The notes beneath the pieces are model-generated. The model saw only the letters and a program-made list of their open reading frames with translations, did no database searches and was not told the DNA's origin. 64,000 nt of DNA. Origin: G965218495 sp965262785 (GTDB taxonomy: Bacteria > Bacteroidota > Rhodothermia > Rhodothermales > Bin80). Where the stretch lies: positions 2,480,001 to 2,544,000 of the forward strand of contig OZ253559.1 in the NCBI GenBank assembly GCA_965262785.1, given 5' to 3'. The position numbers and the translations under genes are program-made. Shown piece after piece: positions 1-10,394 of this stretch (positions within the stretch are counted from its first letter, which is position 1; every line of letters begins with the position of its first letter).

Positions 1-1693
1 GCGCAGGCATCACAAGGTCGCCCGTGGCGGGGTTCTGTATGCCATCCAGCGGAATCAGCGCCAGGATTTTGTACCCAATCGCGTTTCCTGAGGCATCATT
101 GAGCACATCATACGTGGCTGCGCTCTCGGCAGGAATTCCGCCTACACCTGGATCAACCCAGACAAAGGCCTGAGAGCCATCTCCCTTGCCCCCGATACGA
201 AACTGATAGTCCGCTTCCATGCCTCGCTGCATGGTCTGATGCGTTGTTCCAAATATGGGATCCAGCACATCGTAGTTGGCCCATCCCATCTCTATGACAT
301 CGTACTCCCAGGGGGCCGCGCCCGGATCCTCGGATGGCGGCAGCTGCACCTCATCATCGAGAACCTCAGCATAGACGTACAGCTCATTATCCTTCGTGAA
401 GCCCAAGTAGAACGTTCCCGACAGGTCGTTGTCATCATCAGGCGTCGTCGGTGCGTCTGCAATCTTGAATCGATTCTGATTGATATAGAATGGCAGCCAG
501 TCATCATCAAAGCCGGCGCCCGATGCATTGTCAGAGACCAAGTCGCTAAAGAGGACAGCCGCTTCGGCATCGGTGAGTTCACTAATTGTTGGGCCAACGG
601 CCAACCGCCTGTTCGCAACCGATTCGCTGCTCTGCGAAACATCGGTATTCTCGATTCCAAACTGGCTCACAGACGTGACGCCATAGTGGATCGGGAGCGT
701 AGCTTCCAGGCCGCCTAGCGTCGCCAGTGCGGCGAGTCCTGGGTGTGGCCAGTGAACGTAGTGTGTCACGCTGAATTCACTCGCGGACGCATTGACCTGC
801 CCCACCAGAAATGCAAAACCGTGCGTGATGGCGAGATCATTAATCTCGGTCAAAGCACTGCCGTAGACCTTGTAGGCGCCGATCTGAGACTGCGGGTCAT
901 GGGTCCAGGAGATCTTGTTTCCCGTTGCCAGCGTATCGAACGCAACGCCCGTCACGGCTTGCGGCGGGGCGTCTGCCACCGTCAGGTCCAGTCCCGCCTG
1001 ACCAACATAGACGTCGTCGAACCAAATTTGGCCACCTCCAGAATTGTGATCCCAGAATGCCCCTAGGGATTTCACGTTCGTCCACTCGAATTCCTTCCAG
1101 TACATGGCATTGTTCGTGGTATTGCCACAAAGGTCGTCGTAGTCGCCGACGCGCCGCTGGTTGGGGTTGTCCCAGCTCCCGCCGTACCACCAGTTGTCTG
1201 CCAACCCCAGCGTGCCACGCGCACTCGCCAAGTCCGCGCATTGCTGTGGCGGGAGCGGAATTTCAAGCGTGTGCCAGTTGCCATCCTTCATGCTTTCCGG
1301 CACTCGCCATACCAGCCGATTTGGCAGGTCGTCGGGCGTGCCGTTGGTCTTGTCCTCGAACATGACGAAGGTGTTTTCCTTGTTCGCGTTGGTTGGATCT
1401 ACCCTTAGCCTAAGGTGCAGGATGTCGTTATTGGTATGGTTGCCAGTCATGTCAACGCCCACGCCGGCGTCCCAGCCAAACGACTGGTAGGAGTAGTCAC
1501 CATAGTCGTAGCGAATCGAGAATTCCCCGGGCGCGTTCGGATCTTCATCCAAATTTCCGGCGACGTTTGGTATCGACGTGTTGGTGCCGTTGCGGAAAAA
1601 TATAAAATCGCTTCCAAGCGGCGGGCCGGCTTGGGCGAAGGAGAGTGTGGTAGGTGCTGCTAAAAGCACCGCGAAAAGAGTAACGAGTTTCAT
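1..1693 (-). CDS. secreted carbohydrate-binding protein, C-terminus off the window
   Basis: The frame is open from an ATG at 1693 to the window edge, so the 3' end is missing. The N-terminus is a signal peptide ending near FAQAG. After it come a beta-sandwich module rich in W, G and D, an Fn3-like linker, and a CBM9/DOMON-like module containing WEYDVIEMGWANYD. It is a paralogue of the next gene downstream in coordinate order (1906-4047), sharing segments such as SMKDGNWH and the CBM9-like core. By analogy the missing part probably holds a type IX sorting domain. Its place beside GH16 enzymes suggests a role in holding beta-glucan at the cell surface. That role is inference, because no catalytic motif is visible. 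Confidence 0.8.
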   Translation of the reverse strand, partial: MKLVTLFAVLLAAPTTLSFAQAGPPLGSDFIFFRNGTNTSIPNVAGNLDEDPNAPGEFSIRYDYGDYSYQSFGWDAGVGVDMTGNHTNNDILHLRLRVDPTNANKENTFVMFEDKTNGTPDDLPNRLVWRVPESMKDGNWHTLEIPLPPQQCADLASARGTLGLADNWWYGGSWDNPNQRRVGDYDDLCGNTTNNAMYWKEFEWTNVKSLGAFWDHNSGGGQIWFDDVYVGQAGLDLTVADAPPQAVTGVAFDTLATGNKISWTHDPQSQIGAYKVYGSALTEINDLAITHGFAFLVGQVNASASEFSVTHYVHWPHPGLAALATLGGLEATLPIHYGVTSVSQFGIENTDVSQSSESVANRRLAVGPTISELTDAEAAVLFSDLVSDNASGAGFDDDWLPFYINQNRFKIADAPTTPDDDNDLSGTFYLGFTKDNELYVYAEVLDDEVQLPPSEDPGAAPWEYDVIEMGWANYDVLDPIFGTTHQTMQRGMEADYQFRIGGKGDGSQAFVWVDPGVGGIPAESAATYDVLNDASGNAIGYKILALIPLDGIQNPATGDLVMPA

Positions 1694-1905
1694 GTGTGGC
1701 GGTAGAGTAAGTGAGAGGGGCACTTTCGGAACCAATACGCCTGAAGGCAGCGAATGATTAGGTATCCGATTTACTTACTCGAATTTGCGCAATTTACACA
1801 ATAGCCCCCTTCGGCCACTCCGGCACACGCGTCTCAGCCCGAATGTTTCAATCAGGACAAGGTTCTCTTAAAAAATCCAAAAGGCAGGCATTCACCAAGT
1901 TAAAG

Positions 1906-4047
1906 CTACTTCAGTAGCGTCATGCGCATGGACTGGCTAAAGGTTGTGCCTGCTTTTAGGCGGTAGACATACACGCCGGATGCAAGGCTGCCTGCGTGGA
2001 ACGGTACAGTGTGGCTGCCCGCTATCAACCGCTGCCCGCTTAGCAGCGTGGCCACCGCCCTGCCAAGCGCGTCGTGGACCGCAAGTGTCACGCGCTCTGG
2101 CGATGCAAGCGTAAAAGTGATAGACGTTTGCGGGTTGAATGGGTTGGGGTAGTTTTGCAACAGCGAAAACCCGGTGGGCAGCTCTGACTCTGTGGCAATC
2201 GGATGCTGATCCCGGGGAGACATCGCCACGGTTTCCCACTGAGCGGGGGTATTCCACCACTGCCCGTTGGCGTTGTACTTGAGCGAGCTGTGTATCTGGG
2301 ACTGCCTGAAGCCGGCATCACGGTCATTTAGGGCTATGACAGCGGCCATAATTCGCGGGTCTTCACCTGACTTCGGAGGGTCCACAAGCGCGTCACCCGT
2401 GTTGGCTAGCTGAATGGCATCCAGCGGCATGAACGCAAGGATTTTGTAGCCCACCTGAGCGCCGTTTGCATCCATCCATGGGCTGTATACAGCGCCACCA
2501 ACCTCTCCAACACTAGGCGTTACTACCTCGGCAAATGCAGAGGCGCCCCCATCGCGGCCCCCGATACGGAAGTGGTAGTCCGCATGCGCGCCTCGCTGCA
2601 TGTCGTGATGTGGGGTGCCGAAAATCACGTCCCCTCCATCGTCCCTCACATCGTAGTTGGCCCAACCAATCTCGATGGTGTCGTAGTTCCACGGATCGGC
2701 GACTCCCGTGCTCGGGAGGACGACTTCTTCATCCTTTACTTCAGCGTATATCCAAAGCTCATTCAGCCGTGTGTATCCCAGCCAGAAGCTGCCGGAGAGG
2801 TCGTCGTCATCTGGCGGCCCTTGGGCATCCGCCATCTTTAAGTTGGAGCGCCGCCTGGGCAGCTCAAAGGGAAGCCAGTCGCTGTGGAACGCGATGCCCG
2901 AGACGTTGCCGGTAGTGATGCCCGTTAGTAGCTCGTCAGCCTCTGCATCGGTAAGCTCCAGGATTAGCGGCCCGGTTTGCAACTCGGTGTTTAGGGCATT
3001 CACCAGGCTGTTGGTGATGTCCTTGTTCTCTACACCGTACTGGCTTATGGATGTAATGGCGTAGTAGGGTTTGTACACTAGCGGGTTAGATCCATCGGGT
3101 GCGTAGTTGGGATGGAGGAATTGCAGATAATGCATGAGGATACCGCCACCAAAAGCGTGCGAGAACGTTGCTATCTGGAATACGCCGTCTGCCGTAACAT
3201 TCGTGAAAGAGTTGCTGCTGCCGTAGATTTTGTAGGCTGTTAAGACGGCATATGAATCCCAGACAATCCGGTTTCCCTCGTCGTTTGCGTCTACCTGTAC
3301 GTTGTAGACAGCGGCAGGTGCGATGTCTGCAATGATCAGGTCCAACCCGGTTGCGCCAACGTAGACATCGTCAAACCAGATGCTGCCGGCCCCCGAATCG
3401 TGATCCCAGAAGGCGCCCAGAGACTTCACGTTTGTCCACTCGAATTCCTTCCAGTATTGGGGATTCACCGTGGTGTTGCCGCACAGGTCGTCATAGCCGC
3501 CGACGCGCTGCGTGGCGGTTGTCCAGCTTCCGCCATACCACCAGTAGTCTCCCAGGCCTAAGGTTCCGCGCAAGCTGGCCAGGACCGCACACCTTTCCGG
3601 TGGAAGTGGAATGTCGAGCACATGCCAATTGCCGTCCTTCATGCTTTCGGGCACCCGCCACACCAGTCGCATCGGCAAGTCGCCGGATTGACCATCGGTC
3701 TTATCCTCGAGCATGATAAAAGTGTTGTCCTTGCCTGCGTTGGCCGGATCCACCTTCAGCTTTAGGTGAAGAATGTCGGCACTTCTCTGGTTGCCGGTCA
3801 GGTCTACGCCCACATCGGCCTTCCAGCCAAAAGATTGATACGACCAGTCGCTGTAGCTGTAGCGGATGGAGAATTCACCCAAAAGATCCGGGTGCGCTTC
3901 CTTGGTACCATCGACGTGGGGAATGCTGATATGGGTGCCGTTGCGGAAAATGATGAAGTCATTATCAAGTGGCGGGCCAGCCTGAGCTAGCGCATGGGCA
4001 GCGGATAGCGTGATCAGCGACGGAAACAGCGCAGTGAAGCGGTGCAT
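1906..4047 (-). CDS. secreted CBM9-like protein with type IX sorting domain
   Basis: This is a 713-residue protein. The frame stays open upstream to 4260, but the ATG at 4047 is followed directly by a signal peptide (ends AHALAQAG), so that start was chosen. Order of parts: signal peptide; beta-sandwich module (about 25-260) with many aromatic residues; Fn3-like region; CBM9/DOMON-like module containing WNYDTIEIGWANYD (about 440-610); and a C-terminal sorting domain starting LLQNYPNPFNP and ending near MRMTLLK. Such C-terminal domains direct Bacteroidota-type proteins through the type IX secretion system. No hydrolase motif is visible. Together with the paralogue at 1-1693 and the two GH16 enzymes, it is likely a surface or released glucan-binding protein. 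Confidence 0.82.
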   Translation of the reverse strand: MHRFTALFPSLITLSAAHALAQAGPPLDNDFIIFRNGTHISIPHVDGTKEAHPDLLGEFSIRYSYSDWSYQSFGWKADVGVDLTGNQRSADILHLKLKVDPANAGKDNTFIMLEDKTDGQSGDLPMRLVWRVPESMKDGNWHVLDIPLPPERCAVLASLRGTLGLGDYWWYGGSWTTATQRVGGYDDLCGNTTVNPQYWKEFEWTNVKSLGAFWDHDSGAGSIWFDDVYVGATGLDLIIADIAPAAVYNVQVDANDEGNRIVWDSYAVLTAYKIYGSSNSFTNVTADGVFQIATFSHAFGGGILMHYLQFLHPNYAPDGSNPLVYKPYYAITSISQYGVENKDITNSLVNALNTELQTGPLILELTDAEADELLTGITTGNVSGIAFHSDWLPFELPRRRSNLKMADAQGPPDDDDLSGSFWLGYTRLNELWIYAEVKDEEVVLPSTGVADPWNYDTIEIGWANYDVRDDGGDVIFGTPHHDMQRGAHADYHFRIGGRDGGASAFAEVVTPSVGEVGGAVYSPWMDANGAQVGYKILAFMPLDAIQLANTGDALVDPPKSGEDPRIMAAVIALNDRDAGFRQSQIHSSLKYNANGQWWNTPAQWETVAMSPRDQHPIATESELPTGFSLLQNYPNPFNPQTSITFTLASPERVTLAVHDALGRAVATLLSGQRLIAGSHTVPFHAGSLASGVYVYRLKAGTTFSQSMRMTLLK

Positions 4048-4418
4048 AGCGAGTGGCGGGATGATGTAAACGCAGATCGTAATCACCAACCTGTGGCGCG
4101 GTAGGGCCAGTGGTTGGCAAATGCATGGGGAGATGGCAGTGTCAGACAGCTGGCCGGCATTATTGCCGATACCGAGGTGCCGCCGCTGGAGCGTACACAC
4201 GCGTTCAGATTCCTGGCCCAACAGCATGCGCTGAGGTGCGCAGGTCATGGAGGGCCCCACTCATGAGTACACGTCGCTGCGCCACGACAAGTAACGGCGT
4301 ACGCTGGGGCGCGCCGTGCGCAGAAAGGCAAAACGGCCTCTTGCGCACGCTGCTCTTGGAAATGCGTTTAGCGCGCGAGCTGCAACGGGGATCAGCTCGG
4401 ATCCACGCTGCGCGGGGT
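4048..4418. other. gene-free stretch, nothing recognised
   Basis: About 370 bases separate the start of the CBM9-like gene from the end of the GH16 lipoprotein gene, both read on the minus strand. Small frames here have no recognisable protein features. The promoter of the downstream CBM9-like gene probably lies here, but I see no convincing TAnnTTTG box. Confidence 0.4.
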
Positions 4419-5213
4419 TTACCGGTTTGCAGACCGATAGACGCGTACGAATTCGATCTCCATCGTCTGTGGGAACGCGGCCGTGTCTACCATGCCGCCC
4501 CATGCACCTCCAATGGCGATGTTCAGTATCAGGTAGAAGGGTTTATCATAAGGCCACGCGTCAGCACCCGTGTTTTCATTTCGATAGGTCAAGACAGGTA
4601 CTTCGTCTACATAGGTCTGTAGGATCTTGGGCGACCACTCAAGCACGTACGTGTGAAACGCCGATGTCGCATCAGCCACCATCACAGAGTCAGTTTTCTG
4701 CGTATCGGTTTGCCACTGGTAGCGCTTGGAGTGCGCGGACGAATGAACCACGCCGGGGTTGTGGCCGACATGTTCCATGATGTCGATTTCCCCAACGTCC
4801 GGCCATCCTCCTTGCTCAAATGTCCAGTCGGAGGGCATGAGCCAAATCGCCGGCCATGTGCCGCGTGCTTCTGGCAGGTGTGCGCTTACCTCAACACGGC
4901 CATACTGAAAATCCTTCTTGCCGCGCGATATGATGCGTGCGGAAGTAAATGAATGGCTGCCGTACGTCTCGTGGTGAGCAGTAAGGTGCAACCGACCGTC
5001 GCGAACAAACGCATTCTGGGGGCGGGCATCGGTGTAATATTGAAGCTCTTGATTACCCCAGCCATGACCACCTACGGCATAGGTCCAGACCGTTGTGTCT
5101 GGAAGACCCGCATGCTCAAATTCATCAGACCACGCAAGCTCCCATTGCTGCTGGTGCGTGCAGGCGGGCAACAACGCGAGCAGTATCAGCAGCCTGGATG
5201 GACTCACATACAT
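4419..5213 (-). CDS. GH16 endo-beta-1,3-glucanase (laminarinase) lipoprotein
   Basis: A 264-residue family 16 glycoside hydrolase. The signature GEIDIMEH lies at residues 141-148, with E142 as nucleophile, D144 as helper and E147 as acid/base. WSDEF near residue 29 and RIEF/VRVYR-type strands near the end fit the laminarinase subgroup. The N-terminus is a lipoprotein signal with lipobox LLPAC (C18), so the enzyme is probably outer-membrane anchored. The ATG at 5213 overlaps the stop of the phosphorylase frame (TGA at 5206-5204), which implies translational coupling. The transposon at 8270-12574 splits the coupled upstream gene and may be polar on this one. It would cut laminarin-like beta-1,3-glucan into oligosaccharides. 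Confidence 0.92.
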   Translation of the reverse strand: MYVSPSRLLILLALLPACTHQQQWELAWSDEFEHAGLPDTTVWTYAVGGHGWGNQELQYYTDARPQNAFVRDGRLHLTAHHETYGSHSFTSARIISRGKKDFQYGRVEVSAHLPEARGTWPAIWLMPSDWTFEQGGWPDVGEIDIMEHVGHNPGVVHSSAHSKRYQWQTDTQKTDSVMVADATSAFHTYVLEWSPKILQTYVDEVPVLTYRNENTGADAWPYDKPFYLILNIAIGGAWGGMVDTAAFPQTMEIEFVRVYRSANR

Positions 5214-8200
5214 TCGGGGGCGAGGAATACTTCAATTTTCGAGATATTCCCGGTGCGATCAAACACAGAGCAGCTGTCTGCGGCGGAAAGTGCTAGCGTA
5301 GCTTGCTGTTTTTCTTCACCCGAAGCATACTGTATTCGTAATGCGGGGTGCGCTGCCGCATGGTAGACTATCGGCACCTGGATGTACGTGAAGCCTAGGG
5401 TGTTTGCGGGGAGCATCTCGGTCGCGCGTTCTCCTTGTACAGTATAGTACGAAAAGGGCGTCGACACGCGAAGAAACTCACTGCGTCGAATGAGGGCGCC
5501 GCTGAAGGTGACGCAGCCGCGCTTCACCCGGACGCCGAGCTCATTCCAACGCCCGATGATGTCCTCCTTGACTTGACCGGTCATTCCCGGCTGCTGTGCG
5601 CCAGCATGCGCTGGTGTATGGGAGTAAGGATCGGTTGGGAAAGCGCCGTACTCCGCGGGAGTCTTGTGGTCCCCGATGCCTGCCCGCAACTCGTAGTACA
5701 CGGCAGCGAGCTCCGCCAGCGTCCCTGCGTTTTCATGCTGATCTAATCCCCTGTAATAGACCTCCTGCACGCTAAGCAGCAGCTTGGAGACCATGTGCCA
5801 GTAAATGCTTCCCAGACCTTCGTATTTGAAAAAAGTCCCGGAGCGGCCGGTGAAGGTCTTATGGCTGAATACCGATTCAAAAATGCCTAGGATAGTCTGC
5901 CGTTCCCGAATAACGTCATCGCGATAGCCGGCGCTCGCAAGTGCATCCAACGCTGCCGCTACGCTGTCCCGGTTCCTGAACGACGCATTGAAGTAGTATA
6001 CCCCGGTTGGCGTCTTTCCCGCGATGCTAAAATCGCCGGCTTCAATCAGATGCAAGAGCAGAGGGGAGCGTTCAACTAGGGACTGCGGAATCGTGCACTT
6101 GTCCGTAAACGCAGGAAGGGGGCGGTCGGGGTAGAGGAGATAGCTGCGCTGATCCTCGCGCCAGAGAGCGCTCTTGCGCAGGACTTGCAAAACACGTATG
6201 GCTTCAAGGACGCTCACGTTGCCCGAACTCAGCGCTGCGACCTGGCCTTCAAGCATAAGAGACAGCCGGTCAATCGCGAATGTATCAGTGCCTACCGGTG
6301 ACAAGAGGTTGTAGGCATGATAGAGGCCGTCCGCTCGTCGATTCGAAGCAATGGCAGCGTCTACGTGCCTCAACGCGGAGGCAAAAAACACGCGAAGGTC
6401 CTTCAGCGCCACTTCACGCACCTCACCGGTGAAGCCCTGCATATAATAGTTTTGACGATAGTCGCTTCCAGCCTTCCCCAGTGCGTCCATCAGCGGACGA
6501 GGTGCGAGCCCGGACGACAGGGCAAGCGACACTGCTTCCAGCCAGGTGGCCACCCCTGTGGACATAGCAACCGCAGTGGTTTCTCGCATTTCGAACAGAT
6601 CAGCGCAGAAGGCAAGCAGCGGGCGCAAGTAGCAAAGCGTGACCACCGAGATGCCCCATCCCACCAGCGCGTTGTTCGCATCATTCCACTCCGGGCGCTG
6701 CGTGTTCATCCATATGCCGACGCCGGGCACGAAGTTGGAAAGGCGCGTGCAGAGGGAAACCAAGAGCTTTTCCGCCAACGTGACCAAATGGACTTGGTCC
6801 GCATCATTCCAAACAAGCTTGCCATCCGTACCAACTTTGCGGACGCGGGTCCCGATACGTGCGGCCAACGCCGCATCGAAAGTAATCGTGTTGTGTGGAT
6901 CAGCGACTACAGCTCCGTATGGCTTAATGCGGTACGGCACGTTGGCATACGCAAAGGCATGTTCATGCAGAAGCGCAGGCAGCAATTCAGGGAAATGGGA
7001 CTGAGCTATCAGGAGTAACCGCAGCAGGTACACTGTCTGGTGGTCACCCCAATATCCTATATGCGCCCAGGGATCCTGAGGATCGGGCACCTCCCAGTCA
7101 ATACCATTTCGCGTGATCCGGTACGGGTTGTAGCCGTCTGCAGTTGAGGCATTGACAAAGGTGCAAATCATGCCGGTGACGAGGGCGGGATAAGAAAGCG
7201 CAAGCGCCTCCCAGTTCTGAAAAATGTCACGCCAGTTTCCCTCAAAATCCAGACGTTTGGATCCGTCAGCATTGCGGACATTTATGTTGAACCTGTTCCA
7301 CGGCCGGCTAGGGTCCCCATGGCGCCGACTAAACGTCAGGGGTAAGTATTCCAGACACAGCCTTCTCAGCTCAACTTCGTGGCGGGTAGCCTCATGGAGC
7401 GTGTCAAGGGTAAGTTGCGTCGGAATGATCTCTTCGATTGATGTCGCCAATGCCTTGTTACGTGTGCGTACGAATTGTACCACGTCGGCACGCGTGATGT
7501 GGTACTGGTCCAGGCACGTGCCCCCACGCATTACGTTGAATAGCGTATTTGCCGTGTGCCGCACATTGATCTGAGGCATATCCGAACACTGGAAGCCGTC
7601 AGAAAGCCCGATGACGCGCTGTAAGTTCTGCGTGCCACGTGCCACCGAATGCGCTACCTCACGCAAGAGCTTGCTCGGGGCACCATCTAAGCGGTAAGAC
7701 AGGGCTGCCACCTCTGCAAAGCCCTGGTCAAGTTCTGCTGCGAAAGTCCAACACACCTCTTCCCCTGGCGCAAGGGTAATATCGAATGCAACCAAGTAGG
7801 CCCCGCGTTCTGCACGGACATCGTGCTCTGCGCACACTGACCGCCCGCGTCGGAATGCGCGTACCTGTCGTTCACAAAGCAGGCGGGTGCAGTCTTCCGG
7901 GCCTACGGACCAGACCGTGGTGCACTGCAACGACTCGGCTGGCTCCGGGCGGTCCACGACATGGGAGCTAAGCGAATACATGCCAACACGCCCGATGAAT
8001 TCATTGCGCTTGTATGCATCCAGGAGCGTGCTCCGCTCGGATTGAAGCTTTAGCGACGTGCCATGCGGGAGGACGTTGCGCAGTCCGTCTAACACACGCG
8101 CAGTTCGTGTCCGTTTTCCCTCGTTAGTCAGTCGAACCTTCCTCACAAAGCCAAAGCACTCACTCGTCTGCCACGAATAAGAGAAACGGAGGCCAAGGTC

Positions 8201-8261
8201 GTGGTTGACTTCTTCAAAACATATCTGATGGCCCAGCGCGTGCTTATAGAGAGTACGCTGG
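5204..8261 (-). pseudogene. clan GH-Q phosphorylase (GH149-like), 3' fragment after transposon insertion
   Basis: This is the large C-terminal part of a phosphorylase. The frame runs from the target duplication at 8262-8269 to TGA at 5204. A GTG at 8146 could start a shortened 980-residue product, but homologous-looking coding sequence continues upstream to the transposon edge. The motif RPEWNDANNAL, near residue 639 of the rebuilt protein, matches the catalytic Asp motif of cellobiose-phosphorylase relatives (clan GH-Q: GH94, GH149, GH161). Other recognisable pieces are NWRDIFQNWEAL and GYWGDHQTVYLLRLL. Joined to 12575-12909, the protein is 1,130 residues, a typical size for GH149 beta-1,3-oligoglucan phosphorylases. 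The family choice between GH149 and GH161 is inference from length and the laminarin context. Confidence 0.8.
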
Positions 8262-8269
8262 ATTTCAAA
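8262..8269. repeat. target-site duplication, left copy (ATTTCAAA)
   Basis: The 8 bases ATTTCAAA directly precede the GGG that opens the left inverted repeat. They recur at 12575-12582 directly after the right inverted repeat. An 8-bp duplication is the known size for the IS1595 family. Keeping only one copy restores the phosphorylase frame exactly. Confidence 0.93.
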
Positions 8270-8297
8270 GGGATTTATATCGTTAATTGTACCAAAT
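8270..8297. repeat. left terminal inverted repeat of the IS1595 transposon
   Basis: This 28-bp end starts GGG and includes AATTGTACCAAAT. It matches the reverse complement of 12547-12574 at 25 of 28 positions. Confidence 0.92.
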
Positions 8298-8401
8298 GGG
8301 CAGCTCTGTTACTTCTATCTATGCGGCCCTCCGCAGCGATAGCGTGTGTAGGCATGGTATGACGGGATGCGCTTCATGCGGCGTTGGGGCGAAGTTCTTG
8401 T

Positions 8402-8845
8402 TCATGTCTCTGCCAACTGGAAGCCACGATCGAAAGCTATTTCTTCGTGTGATCTTCTCATCCCCGAAACGCGGTCCAGCTGAACTGACCCCAGCAGGAA
8501 TCCGCGTTCTAACATGGTCTCAACCAAATGTACCGAGCTGATCCGCTTGTTGCCTCCGGCTCCCATCCTGAGGATATCTTGCAGATGGTGTGGCGGTGTA
8601 CCAACAGGTTTCAGGATGATTCGGTACTGGCGCCCGTACTTGTCTGAGGAATCGCTCAACACCGAGTACCCGCATATGCCTGGGCTCGGGGCAGTCTGTC
8701 CAGTTTTGACTAGATACTCGTGCTCGAATGTGCTTCGCTTGCCCGGTGGCACTTGGATTTCGATTTTCACTTCAGTCTTGGGGTTAGCAAGATAGCCGAG
8801 TGCTTCAGCCAATTCATCCAGCGTCCAACTTTCGGGCCTTGTCAT
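8402..8845 (-). CDS. transposon passenger protein of unknown function
   Basis: I do not recognise this 147-residue protein. It is soluble, with no signal peptide or membrane segment. Its N-terminus resembles a small helical segment (TLDELAEALGYLANPKTEVKI), followed by a beta-rich part with PPGKRSTFEHEYL and a basic C-terminal half. The ATG shares a base with the stop of the upstream methyltransferase (TAATG), so the two are translationally coupled and probably work together. A partner such as a cognate nuclease or a DNA-targeting subunit is possible, but no nuclease motif is evident. Confidence 0.65.
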   Translation of the reverse strand: MTRPESWTLDELAEALGYLANPKTEVKIEIQVPPGKRSTFEHEYLVKTGQTAPSPGICGYSVLSDSSDKYGRQYRIILKPVGTPPHHLQDILRMGAGGNKRISSVHLVETMLERGFLLGSVQLDRVSGMRRSHEEIAFDRGFQLAET

Positions 8846-9630
8846 TATTGTTTCCTGAATATGAGTAGATATTCGTGAACCTTGTTGATGATGAACTTAT
8901 AGGGATATCCGAGCGGGCGCATGGAGTTGTACTCAGCTTGTCGGTCCCATATAATGATGTCGTTCAGTACCATGTGCTTGTTAACGGACTCCGACACGTC
9001 GTGGTGAAGCGGGTAGAAGACAGGCCCCTTTCGGATGTCCATTACGTTGATGATGAAATAGCCACCGGGCCTTAGCACGATTTCTACTTGCCTTACCACA
9101 TCATTTAGCGCGTCCAGGAAGGTAGCGTAGTCCTCGATATTGCCTAAATCACAATTCTGCTTGGAATAGGCGACGGCATCCTTCCGGTCCGCACTTCGCT
9201 TACGGTTCAGGATGTCCCAATAAGGGGGCGACGTGATGGCGATCTCCACAGAGTTGGGAGGTAACACGTTTGTCAAAGTTCGGGCATCGGCGATCTCGTA
9301 ACGCCACTCAATATCAGTAGACTCAAACAGTGTGAAGCGACCTTTGAACAGTGTTCGGTAGGCGGGATTGATGTCGAAGCCTATAGTTGGCATCCCAGCC
9401 CGTAATGCAGCAAGAAGTGTGGACCCCGAACCCGCGAACGGGTCCAACACAGTCCCTTTGGGATCGGCTGCAAAACAGTCAATCAAGCGGGCTGCCAAAG
9501 ATACGGGAAAGGTGGCGGGGTGGGCACCATTGATGTCCGTGTCGCGCTTCAGATCGCGCCAAATGCTGAAGGAGTTCTTGAGCCAGTCAGAGCCGTTGAG
9601 GCCGTTAGCGTTTCTAGCCTTTGACCTCAT
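8845..9630 (-). CDS. DNA methyltransferase (SPPY type), transposon passenger
   Basis: A 261-residue S-adenosylmethionine-dependent DNA methyltransferase. Motif I is DPFAGSGST and is preceded by the X-like segment GAHPATFPVSLA. Motif IV is TSPPYWD, downstream of motif I. The SPPY/TSPPYW form is common in N4-cytosine and some N6-adenine enzymes, so the modified base cannot be settled. I chose the ATG at 9630, which overlaps the end of the upstream methyltransferase by 17 bases. The frame is open to 9735 but that would overlap by about 120 bases. The two methyltransferases and the downstream 147-residue protein form one tight cluster inside the transposon. Confidence 0.85.
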   Translation of the reverse strand: MRSKARNANGLNGSDWLKNSFSIWRDLKRDTDINGAHPATFPVSLAARLIDCFAADPKGTVLDPFAGSGSTLLAALRAGMPTIGFDINPAYRTLFKGRFTLFESTDIEWRYEIADARTLTNVLPPNSVEIAITSPPYWDILNRKRSADRKDAVAYSKQNCDLGNIEDYATFLDALNDVVRQVEIVLRPGGYFIINVMDIRKGPVFYPLHHDVSESVNKHMVLNDIIIWDRQAEYNSMRPLGYPYKFIINKVHEYLLIFRKQ

Positions 9631-10288
9631 TGCCCCAGGCGTCGAAACCGGAGTGCGGCCGGCGTGCGAAGACATCCAGGCGGGGGTTGGCAAAGTATTG
9701 CTCGATGTGTTGGTAGAGATATGAGGGTTTCTCACTGTGGCAGCTAACGGCGGCGGAAAACGCCGTTTTCATTTTGCCCAACGATGCTTTAGGAAAACGG
9801 CACTTGCCCCGGTACCCGAACAGGCAGTGCTCGGTCGTGATCTGGTAGGGGCCAAACGGACAGGGGCCAGTGGACTTGTCCCACGTCAAGGTAGTGTAAT
9901 ACCGGAAGCCCCAGTGCTCCATAAGGTCAAACGCCTGCATCAAGATAGGCCTACCGCTGGATCGCGAACGACTGTTTGTGGCCCACAACCACAGAAATGA
10001 TTCGGGTGCGGCCCACTGGTCGATCGGCACATTGGCGATCTCCTCATATCTCATAGTGGGATACGGGAGCTCCGTGCCTTGGTTGGGACGTACAGCGCGC
10101 AATCCGGTCTTGCCCTGATCCCAAGGCGGATCAACAACCACGCACCTGTAAAGACCAGCACACGTAGGATCTGGCACAGCCAGGGATGCGGGTAATACAG
10201 GGCCTGGATGCTTCGGCATCCATGTATTCAGGATTTCCACTACATCAGGAATTAGCCAAGCAAGGGGATTGTGGATACAAACATACAC
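9614..10288 (-). CDS. MT-A70 family N6-adenine DNA methyltransferase, transposon passenger
   Basis: A 224-residue protein with the DPPW catalytic motif (VVVDPPWDQG, near residue 53) and the downstream segment FLWLWATN typical of MT-A70 enzymes. In bacteria and phages these methylate adenine in DNA. It is the first of two overlapping methyltransferase genes in the IS1595 transposon. The exact start is uncertain because the first 20 residues (MYVCIHNPLAWLIPDVVEIL) may be an upstream extension. A protective or stealth role for the element is plausible but inferred. Confidence 0.85.
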   Translation of the reverse strand: MYVCIHNPLAWLIPDVVEILNTWMPKHPGPVLPASLAVPDPTCAGLYRCVVVDPPWDQGKTGLRAVRPNQGTELPYPTMRYEEIANVPIDQWAAPESFLWLWATNSRSRSSGRPILMQAFDLMEHWGFRYYTTLTWDKSTGPCPFGPYQITTEHCLFGYRGKCRFPKASLGKMKTAFSAAVSCHSEKPSYLYQHIEQYFANPRLDVFARRPHSGFDAWGNEVKG

Positions 10289-10394
10289 AACTCCGACACA
10301 AAGACCGATCCATCAACGGACATCAGCCCGATAATTTCGGGAATCGGTCCAGATCGTCTTGGGCTTCCAGTTGGCGGACACGTGGGTAGGGCTC

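Noticed and set aside
239..718. Plus-strand frame of 159 codons
   Set aside because: It is antisense to the well-supported minus-strand CBM protein and has no family features.
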